Source: an uncultured Flavobacteriales bacterium (GTDB taxonomy: Bacteria > Bacteroidota > Bacteroidia > UBA10329). Taken from it: DNA of 43,807 nt. Below the pieces are notes generated by a model that did no database searches, was not told the origin of the DNA, and saw only the letters and a list, made by a program, of their open reading frames with translations. This document shows positions 1 to 7,724 of this stretch, one piece after another. A program made the translations under genes and the position numbers. The stretch covers positions 1-43,807 of the forward strand of contig CALCGD010000149.1 of the NCBI GenBank assembly GCA_937900875.1, given 5' to 3'. How positions within the stretch are numbered: the stretch's first letter is position 1; every line of letters starts with the position of its first letter.

Positions 1-8
1 CCAATATT

Positions 9-323
9 GGTTTTCCAAAAATGACTTTTAGTTTTGCTAGAATAATTTTCGGTTTTACGAATATGACACTTGGTATTTAAATTTTCATTTTACGTGTTTC
101 AAGGGAGCCATTTGGTATTCTGGGTGAAACCATCACAATAGCCAGAGCACTCCTCAGTAATGTAGGGTTGAGTGTAAGTATTACCTGTATGACCCACAGA
201 ATACTGGGAGCCTTCCTTAGTATTTGAGGGATAGTCCTTGGTTATCTATGTGCCACCCTCGGTAATCTCAGTGCGGCTCTCCGTATTGTCAGGCTAACCC
301 TTGGTATTTCAGGTGTAGTACCC
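9..323. repeat. Degenerate 21-bp tandem repeat array, 15 contiguous units
   Basis: A core resembling GGTATT recurs at exactly 21-bp steps. The G of each core falls at 10, 31, 52, 73, 94, 115, (136), 157, 178, 199, 220, 241, 262, 283 and 304. A looser consensus follows each core: an AGGTG-like stretch, then a CC(C/T)TT-like end. The unit at 136 is the weakest (ACAATA). A further core at 331 is shifted by 27 bp. The leftmost three units form a T-rich subfamily (GTTTT, then an A-rich stretch, then ATGAC). The array begins at or before the window edge. There are no spacers of constant length between conserved repeats, so it is not a CRISPR. I do not recognise the family. The period equals two helical turns and also seven codons. 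Confidence 0.8.
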
Positions 324-366
324 GAAAGCCGTATTGTGGCGTTGGGAATACCAAATATGGGTTTTG

Positions 367-391
367 TAGAGACGCGATGCTTCGCGTCTCC
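367..391. repeat. GAGACGC-type palindrome (REP-like) 1
   Basis: A perfect 9-bp inverted repeat lies at 369-377 and 382-390 (GAGACGCGA / TCGCGTCTC) around a TGCT loop, preceded by TA. It is one of a family of palindromes clustered around the adjacent REP-associated transposase gene and is probably that enzyme's substrate family. Confidence 0.85.
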
Positions 392-400
392 TTAACATTG

Positions 401-421
401 ATACGCCAGCATGGCGTCTCA
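401..421. repeat. GAGACGC-type palindrome (REP-like) 2, partly decayed
   Basis: A 6-bp stem, ACGCCA (403-408) and TGGCGT (412-417), surrounds a GCA loop. The left outer arm is degenerate (GAT instead of GAG) and the right arm GTCTC is intact. It lies 34 bp upstream of the transposase start, so together with palindrome 1 it may form a paired element. Confidence 0.7.
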
Positions 422-454
422 CGGTAGAAATCATATTTTTATTGGTGGAACGCC

Positions 455-1093
455 ATGACCGACAAATTCCGTAATAAATATCGTATTCCTCCTGCCCGCA
501 GACCTAGTTGGGATTACGCTTGGTCCGCCAATTATTTCATCACCATTTGCACCAAAGACAGGCACCATTTTTTCGGTAATGTTTTGAAGGGCGAAATGCA
601 ATTATCCGAAATAGGCCGAATCGTAGAATCAGAATGGTTGAAAACATCGGATATCCGTTCTGATATGAATATACATTTGGGAGCATTCGTTATTATGCCC
701 AATCATTTTCATGCTATTGTTACAATTGATGATAATGAATTTAATTCTGGTAGAGACGCCATGCTTGGCGTCTCAGTACCATCCGAAAACAGGATACCAG
801 AAGGAAGCGCTATTCCAGAAGGAGACACGAGGCCGCAAAGAGACGCCAAGCATGGCGTCTCTACGGATTTTAAAAATGCCTTTATTCCACAATCAAAAAA
901 CCTCTCATCAATTGTCCGTGGATTTAAATCTGCCGTTACGGTACAGGCACGATCTATGCGAGCAGATTTCGAATGGCAGACCAGATTTCACGACCATATT
1001 ATCCGTAATTCTAATTCGCATCAAATAATTGAATATTACATCCTGAACAACCCAATAAATTGGATGGAAGATGAATTGTTTTCGGTCACGTAG
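455..1093 (+). CDS. REP-associated tyrosine transposase (RAYT, Y1/IS200-like HUH nuclease)
   Basis: This 212-residue protein belongs to the Y1_Tnp family of single-strand DNA endonucleases that act on REP palindromes. The HUH motif is PNHFHAIV (H84 and H86). The C-terminal part has the FHDHIIRN stretch followed by IEYYILNNPINW (about 192-203), where a tyrosine is a candidate nucleophile, though I cannot assign it with certainty. Residues 99-137 are encoded by two complete GAGACGC palindromes and the DNA between them, in frame. Without them the protein would be about 173 residues, closer to my expectation for the family. The spacer encodes a small repeat (IPEGSA / IPEGDT). The TAG stop at 1091-1093 is the edge of the next palindrome. 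There is no second transposase or IS end, so this is probably a domesticated or in-trans REP mobiliser rather than a complete IS. The ATG start fits the usual N-terminus before the conserved YFITICTKDR segment. Confidence 0.9.
   Translation: MTDKFRNKYRIPPARRPSWDYAWSANYFITICTKDRHHFFGNVLKGEMQLSEIGRIVESEWLKTSDIRSDMNIHLGAFVIMPNHFHAIVTIDDNEFNSGRDAMLGVSVPSENRIPEGSAIPEGDTRPQRDAKHGVSTDFKNAFIPQSKNLSSIVRGFKSAVTVQARSMRADFEWQTRFHDHIIRNSNSHQIIEYYILNNPINWMEDELFSVT
753..774. repeat. REP-like palindrome 3, inside the transposase CDS
   Basis: A perfect 9-bp stem lies at 753-761 and 766-774 (GAGACGCCA / TGGCGTCTC) with loop TGCT. It lies wholly within the coding sequence and is translated as RDAMLGVS. Confidence 0.9.
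840..861. repeat. REP-like palindrome 4, inverted, inside the transposase CDS
   Basis: It has the same 9-bp stem as palindrome 3 (840-848 and 853-861), but the loop is AGCA, the reverse complement of TGCT. The element is therefore inverted relative to palindrome 3, giving a BIME-like pair with a 65-bp spacer. It is translated as RDAKHGVS. Confidence 0.9.
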
Positions 1094-1114
1094 AGACGCC
1101 ATGCTTTGCGTCTG
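1091..1114. repeat. REP-like palindrome 5, overlapping the transposase stop codon
   Basis: GAGACGCCA at 1093-1101, loop TGCT, and an imperfect right arm TTGCGTCT. The TA preceding the palindrome plus its first G forms the TAG stop of the transposase. Confidence 0.8.
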
Positions 1115-1126
1115 AATTCAATAAGG

Positions 1127-1180
1127 ATGCCAGCATGAAGAGACGCCAGCATGAAGAGACGCCAGCATGGCGACTCTACT
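1127..1180. repeat. 16-bp tandem repeat derived from a REP arm, ending in palindrome 6
   Basis: The unit ACGCCAGCATGAAGAG occurs at 1143-1158, with a near copy at 1127-1142 (first C is T). A third unit at 1159-1174 diverges into the closing arm TGGCGACTC. The final part, 1156-1176, is a complete but imperfect palindrome with one extra base in the right arm. Its edge supplies the stop codon of the minus-strand gene that ends at 1176. Confidence 0.75.
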
Positions 1181-1763
1181 TAGCTCGTTTCGAGCCAACT
1201 ATATATCCTATCCCTGTTCTAATAAGCCCCGTAGAGCGAACCTCCATGCGGGTTTCATTGTCGGAAAATTCGTTCCATTCTAAAACGGCACCAACGCTAA
1301 AATCTGTAAACCAGATAAACTTGTTTCCCATCTGAAAGTCGAAACCTATTCCAACCAAATTCTCTAGTATAAAACTGTAGGTAGGCGAGAGGCGTTTGTC
1401 GGCTACCTCGTCATAGATAATGGGGAGTCGTTTCTTGGTATTGTGGCTAGAGAATACATTATGGTACCCGAAGTAGAGGCTAAAGTTGTTCTTCCTTTGA
1501 TTTGGGTAAAACTTGTATCCCAAGTAGGTACCCAATATCCCAGGCCCATCTTTCCACACATCATAGAATTTAATTCCCAAGCCAGCATCAATCTTGTGCC
1601 CGCTGCGGTAAACGGAGAAAGTTGGGCCAAACCCAAGGCCACTAGATGAAGCAATGATGCCACCTTCTACCGCGTAGTAATTGGTGTAATGGTCAAAGCC
1701 TTCTTGTGCAAAAACACCAAGACCATTCATTACAAGCGCAGTTGCTATCAGCCAAACTTTCAT
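1176..1763 (-). CDS. Small outer-membrane beta-barrel protein, unknown function
   Basis: I do not recognise a specific family. The preferred start is MKVWLIATAL, which opens directly into a signal peptide ending near GVFAQ. Earlier in-frame Met codons at 1769 and 1805 would place 2 to 14 extra residues before it. The mature part alternates hydrophobic and polar residues with many Gly, Tyr and Phe (for example GLGFGPTFSVYRSGHK, GYKFYP, NNFSLYFGYH) and ends in GIGYIVGSKRAK, consistent with an 8- to 10-strand barrel. The TAG stop at 1176-1178 falls at the edge of a REP-type palindrome, so the original C-terminus may have been altered. It converges with the transposase gene. Confidence 0.75.
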   Translation of the reverse strand: MKVWLIATALVMNGLGVFAQEGFDHYTNYYAVEGGIIASSSGLGFGPTFSVYRSGHKIDAGLGIKFYDVWKDGPGILGTYLGYKFYPNQRKNNFSLYFGYHNVFSSHNTKKRLPIIYDEVADKRLSPTYSFILENLVGIGFDFQMGNKFIWFTDFSVGAVLEWNEFSDNETRMEVRSTGLIRTGIGYIVGSKRAK

Positions 1764-1805
1764 CCCCATACTTAGAAAAACACGGTTTTGATCGAAGGTT
1801 GCCAA

Positions 1806-1990
1806 TCAACATGTTTATGTGCAGTTCAGAATTTATCTGAACTTAAGTTTCACATTTTCAACTCAGCTGTTAATATGTACTTTGGAGGCAACCACTTGTA
1901 GAAATAGCGTTTTGTATTTTGTAGGTCAGATTGAACTTAAAATCAAAGCCTTCAATAAATGATATTTGTGCACCCGATTAATAGCGTACT
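1806..1990. other. Divergent intergenic region, promoter candidates only
   Basis: About 185 bp separate the minus-strand barrel from the plus-strand adhesin. GATATTTG at 1961-1968 is one mismatch from the Bacteroidota -7 element TAnnTTTG and lies 22 bp before the adhesin GTG. TTG occurs at 1931-1933, but the 27-bp spacing is long. No RNA gene or repeat was seen. Confidence 0.35.
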
Positions 1991-4309
1991 GTGATTAACC
2001 CTTCCTTTTCAAAAGTATCTTTCGTATTCTTCTTTCTAGCTACGTTTTTGCCTGTGTACGCATTTTCGCAATGCGCTCCGTTAACAACGCTATATGCAGA
2101 GAACAATGGGCAGGACGGAATTATGTTTGACATTACCGCGTTGGTGGACGTCACAATTACTGGTTTCGACCATAACATGGGGGAAACCATCACTCCTTAC
2201 AACATTGAGATTTACTATAAGGCAGGAACGCATGTTGGCTTTGAAGGAAATGCCGGAGCCTGGACTTTAGCTGGAACTGCAAACGGTATGGTAGGAAATG
2301 GAGTGGATGTACCAACTTCAATACCAATCGTGTTAGCTGTGGCTGTTCCTCAAGGGCAGACATACGCATTCTATATCACTGATACTGGAGGAGCTGCCAA
2401 TTTAGATTATACGAATGGCACCGCTGTTGGTGCGTTGTATTCGGATGATGGAAACATTCAAATATTTGAAGGAACTGGAAAGGATTACGCATTTGGAACG
2501 GATTACGCTCCGAGAATTCCGAACGCTACGGTTTATTACGATTGTTGTCCAGCTCCAGTTTTGGTTGAAGTTGACAATTCATGCTCTGGAATGGGTGATG
2601 GTTCTGTTGAAGCAACAGGCATGGGAACGGGGCCTTGGGTCTACGAAATTTCCAACATTGGAGGAGTATTAGAAACTAGTCCTTCTACAAACGGACCCTA
2701 CACTTTTACAGGTTTAATAGAAGGAATGTACACCGTAAATGCAACGGATGGAAGCGGTTGTAACGCTGTTGCAACTGCCGAACTTGAACCTGCATTACCA
2801 ATGACAATTGATGCTGTAATCACCGATAACCTTTGTTTTGGAGGTACGCTTGGAGTTGCAAACATCACTGTTAGCGGAGGAACTGCTCCGTTTGACGTGG
2901 CTTGGACAGACGCTTTTGCAAATGTGTTGCAAATCGACCCTCAGAATAATGGAAGTGCTACGCTAGATAGCCTTTCAGCGGGTAGTTACTTGGTTGGAGC
3001 ACAAGATGCCGCTGGATGTGGCCTTACAACATCGATTACAGTAACTGAACCTGCTACACCATTAGAGCTTTACTTAAGTCCTCAAAACCTAAACTGTTTT
3101 GAGAGCGCAGATGGAGAAGTAGGGGTTTCTCAAAGCGGAACGCCTCCATACTATTTTGAGATTGTTGATGTTTTTGGAAATCCTGTGCAAGCCACGGCCA
3201 ATCCAGCCGATTATGTTTTTCAAGGATTAGATGCAGGAATTTACTTTGTAACAGCAACGGATGATGAAGGATGCGCTGTAACAGATGATGTAGAGTTATT
3301 TGAGCCAGATCAAATTGAATTAGAGGTAGCATCTAGCCCAGTATTATGCTTCAATGGAAATGAAGGAACTGCTTCAATCACATCTATAAGCGGAGGAACA
3401 GGGCCTTTCGGTCAGACTGCTTGGAACGATCCAGCTTCTCAAACTGGAAATGCAGCAATTGATTTAATGCCAGGAACAATTACCGCCACGGTTGTTGACG
3501 CTAATGGTTGTTTGTTGGATGTCGAGTTCGAATTCGATAATCCTCCACCGTTAACTTTAAATCAGCGCTACTTAACCGATACATGTGGACAAGGAAAAGG
3601 GGCTGCAATTATTGATGTAGAGCTTGGAACACCACCATACGCATATATGTGGAAGCCAGATAGCGTGGATACAGGAGTTCATTACGACCTAGCAGCAGGT
3701 TCTTATGAAGTTGTAGTTACCGATGCCAACGGATGTAAAGACTCAACGTTTGTAGTAGTTTCTGATGATTTGCCTTATCCAACTTCTGATTTTGATTATA
3801 GAATTGAAGGAGAAACATTGCTAGATCAAGAAGTTCAATTCTTGAATAATTCAAATGGTACCTCTCAATGGACATGGTTCTTCGGCAATGGAGAATCTTC
3901 GAACGAGCGTGACCCAAGATTCCATTACGATAGAGCAGGGGATTATTTGGTTCAGTTATTATCCTCCAACGGATATTGTGTTGATACTACCTACAGATAT
4001 GTGAATATTGACCCCATGTTGTTGGTGTACGTTCCAAACTCCTTTACACCTGGAATGAATGGCATCAACGATTATTTCTTTCCACAAGGAGAAGGAATTG
4101 AGCTTGAGAGCTACGATATGTTTATCTATGACCGTTGGGGAAAAATGGTTTGGCAGACAGGCAATTACTCCAAAAAGTGGGATGGAACTAATATGTTCTC
4201 CCTAAAACAAGTTCCTGTAGGCACCTATGTTTACTTTATCAAGTTCAGAGAATATGCTGATTTGGATAGACACGAGTACAAAGGAGTAGTACACGTTATC
4301 AGAGATTAA
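1991..4309 (+). CDS. T9SS-exported SprB-repeat adhesin with PKD and type B sorting domain
   Basis: This 772-residue protein is predicted to reach the cell surface through the type IX secretion system. It starts at GTG with a signal peptide (hydrophobic VSFVFFFLATFLPVYAFS). An in-frame TAG lies 3 codons upstream and the next Met is near residue 45, so GTG is the only start that keeps the signal. Residues about 28-185 form an unassigned N-terminal domain ending in YYDCC. About 186-595 hold five SprB-like repeats, each with a GGTxPF-type core and an AGxYxVxxTDxxGC ending. About 600-672 is a PKD domain (WTWFFGNGE). About 675-772 is the gliding-motility-associated C-terminal domain (VPNSFTPGMNGINDYF, YDRWGKMVWQT, GTYVYFI). 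The last 759 bp match the next gene, with 506 bp identical, suggesting recent gene conversion. Confidence 0.92.
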   Translation: MINPSFSKVSFVFFFLATFLPVYAFSQCAPLTTLYAENNGQDGIMFDITALVDVTITGFDHNMGETITPYNIEIYYKAGTHVGFEGNAGAWTLAGTANGMVGNGVDVPTSIPIVLAVAVPQGQTYAFYITDTGGAANLDYTNGTAVGALYSDDGNIQIFEGTGKDYAFGTDYAPRIPNATVYYDCCPAPVLVEVDNSCSGMGDGSVEATGMGTGPWVYEISNIGGVLETSPSTNGPYTFTGLIEGMYTVNATDGSGCNAVATAELEPALPMTIDAVITDNLCFGGTLGVANITVSGGTAPFDVAWTDAFANVLQIDPQNNGSATLDSLSAGSYLVGAQDAAGCGLTTSITVTEPATPLELYLSPQNLNCFESADGEVGVSQSGTPPYYFEIVDVFGNPVQATANPADYVFQGLDAGIYFVTATDDEGCAVTDDVELFEPDQIELEVASSPVLCFNGNEGTASITSISGGTGPFGQTAWNDPASQTGNAAIDLMPGTITATVVDANGCLLDVEFEFDNPPPLTLNQRYLTDTCGQGKGAAIIDVELGTPPYAYMWKPDSVDTGVHYDLAAGSYEVVVTDANGCKDSTFVVVSDDLPYPTSDFDYRIEGETLLDQEVQFLNNSNGTSQWTWFFGNGESSNERDPRFHYDRAGDYLVQLLSSNGYCVDTTYRYVNIDPMLLVYVPNSFTPGMNGINDYFFPQGEGIELESYDMFIYDRWGKMVWQTGNYSKKWDGTNMFSLKQVPVGTYVYFIKFREYADLDRHEYKGVVHVIRD
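3551..4309 (+). repeat. Direct repeat copy 1 (shared adhesin 3' end)
   Basis: It aligns without gaps to 6953-7711 (offset 3402). Positions 3734-4239 show no differences from 7136-7641. Differences cluster on the left (up to 3730 and 3733) and at the extreme right (from 4240). Confidence 0.93.
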
Positions 4310-4411
4310 CTCAATGAGCAACTGAAAAGTAGACCAAGCGTCTTGATGTTGAAAAATTGAAGCGGTAATACAAGGTTATTAAGTTTCGATTATCGTAATT
4401 CATGCTCGCAA

Positions 4412-7400
4412 ATGAAAACTCCTATTTTCTTGCCTTCATCTTTTTCTGAGCTTATTAGCAAGACTTCTGTTTTGTTCATTTTATTGAATTGCTTGTTTTT
4501 GACGGTTTCAGCCCAGTCTCCAACATGCGATATTCCTGGAATCATGGCTGCTTTTCAAGGAGCAGGATATGTTCCATTGAATGTCCAAGGTCAACCATGC
4601 AGCTTATATTTCGTTAATCCCAACTCTCAGCAAGCAGGCCAAGCACAAGCCGCAGCGGCTACACTTGGAGCAAATTTGGTGGTAATGAACGATGCTGCAG
4701 AAAATGCAAATGTTTCTGCGGCTATTGATGCGAGTGTATATAACGGAGCTACCATTTGGATAGGTTACCAACGTTCTGGTGCTGGTGCAACTACATTTTA
4801 TGCTAGCGATGGTACCACGGGGCCTTTTGTTCCTTCCAACGGTAATCCGAATATTTTTCAGAATTGGGCGGGGGGAGAACCGAACAATAGCGGATATGGG
4901 AACACTGGAATATTTGGTTCATGCGATTCTGATTGTCAGAATGGTGAGCAATGTGTTCAAATTTATCCTGGCGGCCTATGGAACGACCTCAATTGTGACG
5001 ATAACAGTATTTCGGTCATCGAGGTGAACCTGTGTCCCGAGATAACTGTGGTAGCGAGTAACAATAATGTGTGCGCAGGTATCCCAGTCACACTTACAGC
5101 TTCCACATTGCTAGGGTCCGTTCCTTATCAATATGCTTGGTCCACAAACGAAGTAACAGCTGCCATTACGGTAACTCCACCTCAAACAACCATTTACGAT
5201 GTTGCTGTTGTAGATAGGTACTCTTGCAGTGCTCAAGAATCTGTTACGGTAGATATACTTACAGGCGCTACTGCAACATTTGATGTTGGCTCAGCGGTTT
5301 GTATTGGTGCACCTGCAACAATCACGTATAGTGGAAACGGAACACCCGCAGCAACTTATGCATGGAATTTCGGAACTGGAATAGTTGTCAGTGGCAGTGG
5401 TCAAGGACCATATCAGGTCGCATGGGCAACATCTGGGGCTCAAACAGTTACGCTTCAAGTTACAGAAAACGGCTGCCCATCGCCTGTAGAAACGCAGAAT
5501 GTCACAGTTTCACCTTCTCCAATTCCCGATTTTACATTTACCACTGTATGTGAGGGGAATACAACAGATTTTACGAACACATCTAGTGGTAATGGCGGTG
5601 TTCTTGTTGGTAGTGCTTGGGTGCCGATGCCAGGTGATACAATTATTTCTACTGATGCATCATACATCTTTCCTTCAGCCGGAACCTTTCCTGTTTCCCT
5701 TGGGGTTCTAACCGCTGATGGTTGTGCTGCACAGACCACACTTCAGGTAACGGTTAATCCAGGTCCAACAGCTGTTTTTAGTTCTACAGATGTCATTTGT
5801 AATGCCGCTTGTGATGGAACAGCTGATGTAGTCGTTCAAGGTGGAGCGGCACCGATAACAATTACTTGGAGCAATGGCGCCATTGGCAATGGCATCACAA
5901 ACTTATGCCCTGGACCTTATTCCGGTACCGTTTCAGATGCCAATGGTTGCGAGGTGACAGGTCAGATTGATATTACCGAGCCGACCGTATTGGCAGTTTT
6001 GGTTAATGTAACAGAAACATCTTGCCCAGGTTTGGGTGATGGAGTTGCTGTGGATGTTCCATCTGGTGGAACTCCGCCCTACACGATTGATTGGGCTGGG
6101 GAGGACCCGAATGCACTTCTAGCGGGAGACTATTTAGTGACAGTGACAGATGCGAATGGATGTACGGTTGCCGCACCTTTTACCATTGCTGATGGTGCTG
6201 GTCTGAGTATGGATTTTGTAATTACGGATAATATATGCTTTGGCGGAAGTGATGGGGCTGCTGCACTTACTGTTTCGAATGGAGTTTCTCCATATGATAT
6301 CGTTTGGACTGACGCATTTCAAACTCCTGTGCAGATAAATCAGGCAAGTCAGGGAGTAGAAACGCTTACTGGTCTTGTAACGGGTACGTATAATGTTGCC
6401 ACCCAAGATGCTACTGGGTGTGCGGCCGCAACAACAATTACAATTACGCAGCCTGCACAACCACTAGTAATGACGCTAGTACCGCAAGATTTGAATTGCT
6501 TTGAAAACAGCGATGGTGAAATAGCAGCTTCTCAAAGTGGACTTTCGCCTTATGAATATTTTCTTTCGGACGTTTTTGGAGTTCCATTAGCGTCTGGGGC
6601 AAATGCTGGTCTTTACACATTTCAAGGATTGAGTACTGGAATTTACTTTGTCGATGTAATTGATGCCAATGGCTGCATTACCACTGACGCGGTTGAGTTG
6701 TTCCAACCTGAACCTTTGAATGCAGAATCAACAGTTACACCTATTTCATGTTATCTAGGGGCTGATGGTGCAATAACCATTACTCAGATAACGGGAGGTA
6801 CCACTCCCTACGCTCCAGTTATTTGGGATGATTCGAATGCACAAACTGGAAATACGGCAACAAGTCTTTCACAAGGAACGATTACAGCTACAATTACGGA
6901 TGCTAACGGTTGTGGGCTTTTAGAAACGTTCATACTAACCGAGCCTCCATCGTTAACCTTAAATCAGCGTTATTTAACTGATACGTGTGGACAAGGAAAA
7001 GGGGCTGCAATTATTGATGTAGAGCTAGGAACACCACCATACGCATATATGTGGAAGCCAGATGGCGTGGATACAGGAGTTCATTACGGCTTAGCAGCAG
7101 GTTCGTATGAAGTTGTAGTTACCGATGCCAATGGGTGTAAAGACTCAACGTTTGTAGTAGTTTCTGATGATTTGCCTTATCCAACTTCTGATTTTGATTA
7201 TAGAATTGAAGGAGAAACATTGCTAGATCAAGAAGTTCAATTCTTGAATAATTCAAATGGTACCTCTCAATGGACATGGTTCTTCGGCAATGGAGAATCT
7301 TCGAACGAGCGTGACCCAAGATTCCATTACGATAGAGCAGGGGATTATTTGGTTCAGTTATTATCCTCCAACGGATATTGTGTTGATACTACCTACAGAT

Positions 7401-7711
7401 ATGTGAATATTGACCCCATGTTGTTGGTGTACGTTCCAAACTCCTTTACACCTGGAATGAATGGCATCAACGATTATTTCTTTCCACAAGGAGAAGGAAT
7501 TGAGCTTGAGAGCTACGATATGTTTATCTATGACCGTTGGGGAAAAATGGTTTGGCAGACAGGCAATTACTCCAAAAAGTGGGATGGAACTAATATGTTC
7601 TCCCTAAAACAAGTTCCTGTAGGCACCTATGTTTACTTTATTAAGTTCAGAGAATATGCCGATTTGGACAGACACGAGTACAAAGGAGTAGTACACGTAA
7701 TCAGAGACTAA
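4412..7711 (+). CDS. T9SS-exported C-type-lectin/SprB-repeat adhesin with type B sorting domain
   Basis: This 1099-residue surface protein starts at ATG with a signal peptide ending near VSAQS. A C-type lectin-like domain spans about 45-210, with GEPNNSG (EPN at about 156-158) and WNDLNC (about 190-195). EPN and WND are the calcium and sugar-binding motifs of mannose-type lectins. About 210-450 are Ig/PKD-like domains. About 450-915 carry six SprB-like repeats (GGTPPYxIxW, AGDYLVTVTDANGC). About 927-1000 is a PKD domain and about 1002-1099 the T9SS type B sorting domain. It lies 102 bp downstream of the previous adhesin with no terminator between, so co-transcription is possible. TAAGTTTC near 4380 is a weak -7 match. 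The C-terminal third is nearly identical to the upstream gene. Confidence 0.93.
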   Translation: MKTPIFLPSSFSELISKTSVLFILLNCLFLTVSAQSPTCDIPGIMAAFQGAGYVPLNVQGQPCSLYFVNPNSQQAGQAQAAAATLGANLVVMNDAAENANVSAAIDASVYNGATIWIGYQRSGAGATTFYASDGTTGPFVPSNGNPNIFQNWAGGEPNNSGYGNTGIFGSCDSDCQNGEQCVQIYPGGLWNDLNCDDNSISVIEVNLCPEITVVASNNNVCAGIPVTLTASTLLGSVPYQYAWSTNEVTAAITVTPPQTTIYDVAVVDRYSCSAQESVTVDILTGATATFDVGSAVCIGAPATITYSGNGTPAATYAWNFGTGIVVSGSGQGPYQVAWATSGAQTVTLQVTENGCPSPVETQNVTVSPSPIPDFTFTTVCEGNTTDFTNTSSGNGGVLVGSAWVPMPGDTIISTDASYIFPSAGTFPVSLGVLTADGCAAQTTLQVTVNPGPTAVFSSTDVICNAACDGTADVVVQGGAAPITITWSNGAIGNGITNLCPGPYSGTVSDANGCEVTGQIDITEPTVLAVLVNVTETSCPGLGDGVAVDVPSGGTPPYTIDWAGEDPNALLAGDYLVTVTDANGCTVAAPFTIADGAGLSMDFVITDNICFGGSDGAAALTVSNGVSPYDIVWTDAFQTPVQINQASQGVETLTGLVTGTYNVATQDATGCAAATTITITQPAQPLVMTLVPQDLNCFENSDGEIAASQSGLSPYEYFLSDVFGVPLASGANAGLYTFQGLSTGIYFVDVIDANGCITTDAVELFQPEPLNAESTVTPISCYLGADGAITITQITGGTTPYAPVIWDDSNAQTGNTATSLSQGTITATITDANGCGLLETFILTEPPSLTLNQRYLTDTCGQGKGAAIIDVELGTPPYAYMWKPDGVDTGVHYGLAAGSYEVVVTDANGCKDSTFVVVSDDLPYPTSDFDYRIEGETLLDQEVQFLNNSNGTSQWTWFFGNGESSNERDPRFHYDRAGDYLVQLLSSNGYCVDTTYRYVNIDPMLLVYVPNSFTPGMNGINDYFFPQGEGIELESYDMFIYDRWGKMVWQTGNYSKKWDGTNMFSLKQVPVGTYVYFIKFREYADLDRHEYKGVVHVIRD
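6953..7711 (+). repeat. Direct repeat copy 2 (shared adhesin 3' end)
   Basis: Partner of 3551-4309. It encodes the last SprB-like repeat, the PKD domain and the sorting domain. Only the last few codons and the left edge carry base differences, most of them synonymous. The exceptions visible are S/G and D/G in the SprB-like unit. Confidence 0.93.
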
Positions 7712-7724
7712 AATCAGTTCAGAA

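Noticed and set aside
1-345. Repeat array considered as a CRISPR
   Set aside because: The units are contiguous and divergent, with no conserved repeat alternating with unique spacers, and no cas genes are present.
455-1180. Complete insertion sequence with defined ends
   Set aside because: There is only one transposase of the RAYT class and no terminal inverted repeats or target duplications. The palindromes are REP-like rather than IS ends.
1135-1335. Small plus-strand ORF beginning in the repeat block
   Set aside because: Its first part is the 16-bp REP-derived repeat and the rest runs antisense to the barrel gene. No start context or domain is visible.
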